From positions 1 to 6,070 of the forward strand of contig DPVV01000310.1 of NCBI GenBank assembly GCA_003526525.1: 6,070 nucleotides of DNA. The letters are read 5' to 3'. Below are positions 4,818 through 6,070 of the stretch, in pieces (the stretch's first letter is position 1; each line of letters starts with the position of its first letter). The translations under genes and the position numbers were made by a program. A model generated the notes under the pieces. The model saw only the letters and a program-made list of their open reading frames with translations. It was not told the DNA's origin and ran no database searches. This stretch comes from Lachnoclostridium phytofermentans (GTDB lineage Bacteria; Bacillota; Clostridia; Lachnospirales; Lachnospiraceae).

Positions 4818-6070
4818 ATGGATTATAATTGGATAGGAAATCAAATAGCAATGTTAAGAAAGAAAAAAGGATACACAGGTGAAAGAATTTCAGAAATATT
4901 AGGCGTTACACCGCAAGCAGTGAGTAAATGGGAAAATGGAAAATGCCTACCGGAAACAGCCTTGTTACCGAAATTAGCGCAGACATTAGAGGTTACGATT
5001 GATCAATTGCTAATGGAAAGAGAAATCACCATTACAAAGGCGGTATTTTCAGATGGAATAAACTCTACCGATATTACATTGATTTTAAATCAATTTATTA
5101 TAGGTAATTGTTTGCATATCTATTTAAGTGCGGATAGTCTTGGAATTAATCTGAAGACTAATCGACTTGGTGTTGCATTAGTTGAGTATCAGTTACCAAA
5201 TGGCGTATATTATACATATGTGGTAGAGAATACATACCTTACGATAGATAAAGATACAAAAGGAATACAGTATAGTGGAAATGGGCAACTAGAAATAGTT
5301 GCGGCGTATTTTGGAACAGGAAGTGATTATCAAGATTGTTTATCAAAAATAATACATTGCAACTTCTTTCATTGGAAGAAGATTCATGTAGATACAGAAG
5401 TATTTCCAAGTTTACCAAGTGCAGATGAAATAGAATATCTTACATTAGTATACCTAAATGAAAATGGATTACATGTTATCAGTGCTGCCGAAAAGGAAAC
5501 ATTAGCCTATAATAGAGGAAAGACGGATTTAAGCTTAGAAGATACATCAACTTGTATATTAACTGGTATGAAAGTACTTCGATTTGAGCAAGGGATGGAC
5601 TGTACATGGGCAGGAGCTATGACGACAGCATTAAACTATATGGGTGAGAGATATACCTATGAGCAGATTATGGGAATTTCAGGAGCATGCTATCGATTTT
5701 CATTTTGCGATATATGGGATTGGAGTGCAACAGATGCCTTGGTATCCTTTGATTATGCAAGTATATTGTTCGGATCACTTGGATATGAAGCGATTTGGGC
5801 AAATAGGTTAGAGAAAAATGAGAGAGAAAAAGAACGTGAAAGAATCGTTTCTGATATTTTACATAGCAAACCTGTTTTAGCAATTAATCTTAGAATTGCA
5901 CCTGAGTGGGGAGTAATTACTGGATATGCTGAAGGTGGAAAAAGACTTTATTGTAGGACGTATTTTGATCAAGAATATTTGAATGAGCAGGAAGAATATT
6001 TAGAAAGTGATTTCTGGCCATTTCTAATTCAACATTTTGGAGAGAAGAAAGAAGAATTGTCTCAGACACA
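4818..6070 (+). CDS. XRE-family regulator fused to a C39/BtrH-like domain (3' end outside window)
   Basis: ATG 4818 has AAAGGG at 4805-4810 (7-nt spacing) and opens 417 codons without a stop to the window edge. Residues 6-65 form an XRE/Cro-type helix-turn-helix (IAMLRKKKGYTGERISEILG, VTPQAVSKWENGKCLPE, then TLEVTIDQLL), so DNA binding is well supported. Residues 75-129 and 163-217 look like two copies of a 55-residue beta-rich segment, each starting A-x-F-x-x-G-x4-D and ending Y-x3-N-G. From about 255 a C39/BtrH-like domain begins: FEQGMDCTWAGAMTTALNYM with candidate nucleophile Cys262, then GISGACYRF, WDWSATDALVSFDYA (300-314) and PEWGVITGYAEGG (362-374). The usual His of C39-like enzymes is absent at the last motif, so the domain may bind rather than cleave. 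It may sense a peptide or small ligand; this is inference. No membrane segment is seen. Confidence 0.85.
   Translation, partial: MDYNWIGNQIAMLRKKKGYTGERISEILGVTPQAVSKWENGKCLPETALLPKLAQTLEVTIDQLLMEREITITKAVFSDGINSTDITLILNQFIIGNCLHIYLSADSLGINLKTNRLGVALVEYQLPNGVYYTYVVENTYLTIDKDTKGIQYSGNGQLEIVAAYFGTGSDYQDCLSKIIHCNFFHWKKIHVDTEVFPSLPSADEIEYLTLVYLNENGLHVISAAEKETLAYNRGKTDLSLEDTSTCILTGMKVLRFEQGMDCTWAGAMTTALNYMGERYTYEQIMGISGACYRFSFCDIWDWSATDALVSFDYASILFGSLGYEAIWANRLEKNEREKERERIVSDILHSKPVLAINLRIAPEWGVITGYAEGGKRLYCRTYFDQEYLNEQEEYLESDFWPFLIQHFGEKKEELSQT

Noticed and set aside
5668..5883. Antisense open frame of 71 codons
   Set aside because: It lies wholly inside the C39/BtrH-like coding region on the opposite strand, with no ribosome binding site or family features.
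1..6070. CRISPR array or insertion sequence
   Set aside because: No regularly spaced repeats, transposase frame or paired terminal inverted repeats with target duplications were seen.

Overview
The window is AT-rich with strong GGAGG-type ribosome binding sites and compact same-strand gene order, which fits a low-GC Firmicute. The protein families (a CcmA-like ABC ATPase with a very large exporter-type permease, a YcxB-like protein, and an XRE regulator fused to a C39/BtrH-like domain) suggest Clostridia, perhaps Lachnospiraceae. The taxonomic placement is inferred from family recognition only. All genes I accept lie on the + strand.

Layout: (1) 1-140 may hold the last codons of an upstream gene. 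(2) 141-470 has no gene but contains nested complementary segments ending in an excellent intrinsic terminator (438-470), so it looks like a structured non-coding RNA or structured 3' UTR. (3) 471-747 is a regulatory region with a near-consensus promoter (TTGACA-17-TACAAT, 617-645), two GTATT/AATAC palindromes and a leader hairpin. (4) 748-3180 is an ABC exporter operon: an intact ATPase (748-1536), then a polytopic permease that starts at 1541 behind a textbook ribosome binding site. The permease is split by a one-base deletion near 1915, leaving a 129-codon N-terminal piece and a 415-codon C-terminal piece whose apparent start lacks a ribosome binding site. (5) 3325-3864 encodes a two-helix YcxB-like membrane protein. 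(6) A 32-codon mini-ORF (3879-3977) runs into the ribosome binding site of a FlaR-like P-loop nucleotide kinase relative (3981-4472), which ends at a terminator (4600-4637). (7) 4638-4817 is a second regulatory region with candidate promoters and an 18-bp palindrome. (8) 4818 to the window edge is a long gene, open at its 3' end: an XRE helix-turn-helix, a duplicated 55-residue segment, and a C39/BtrH-like domain.

How they work together: the ATPase and permease would form one membrane exporter, whose substrate cannot be read from the sequence. With the permease frame broken, the ATPase is probably orphaned unless the indel is a sequencing error. The YcxB-like and FlaR-like genes follow without a visible terminator, but wide gaps mean co-transcription is uncertain. 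The most unusual items are the putative structured RNA, the clean frameshift in the permease, and the regulator with a C39/BtrH-like domain that keeps a candidate Cys but lacks His at the usual position.
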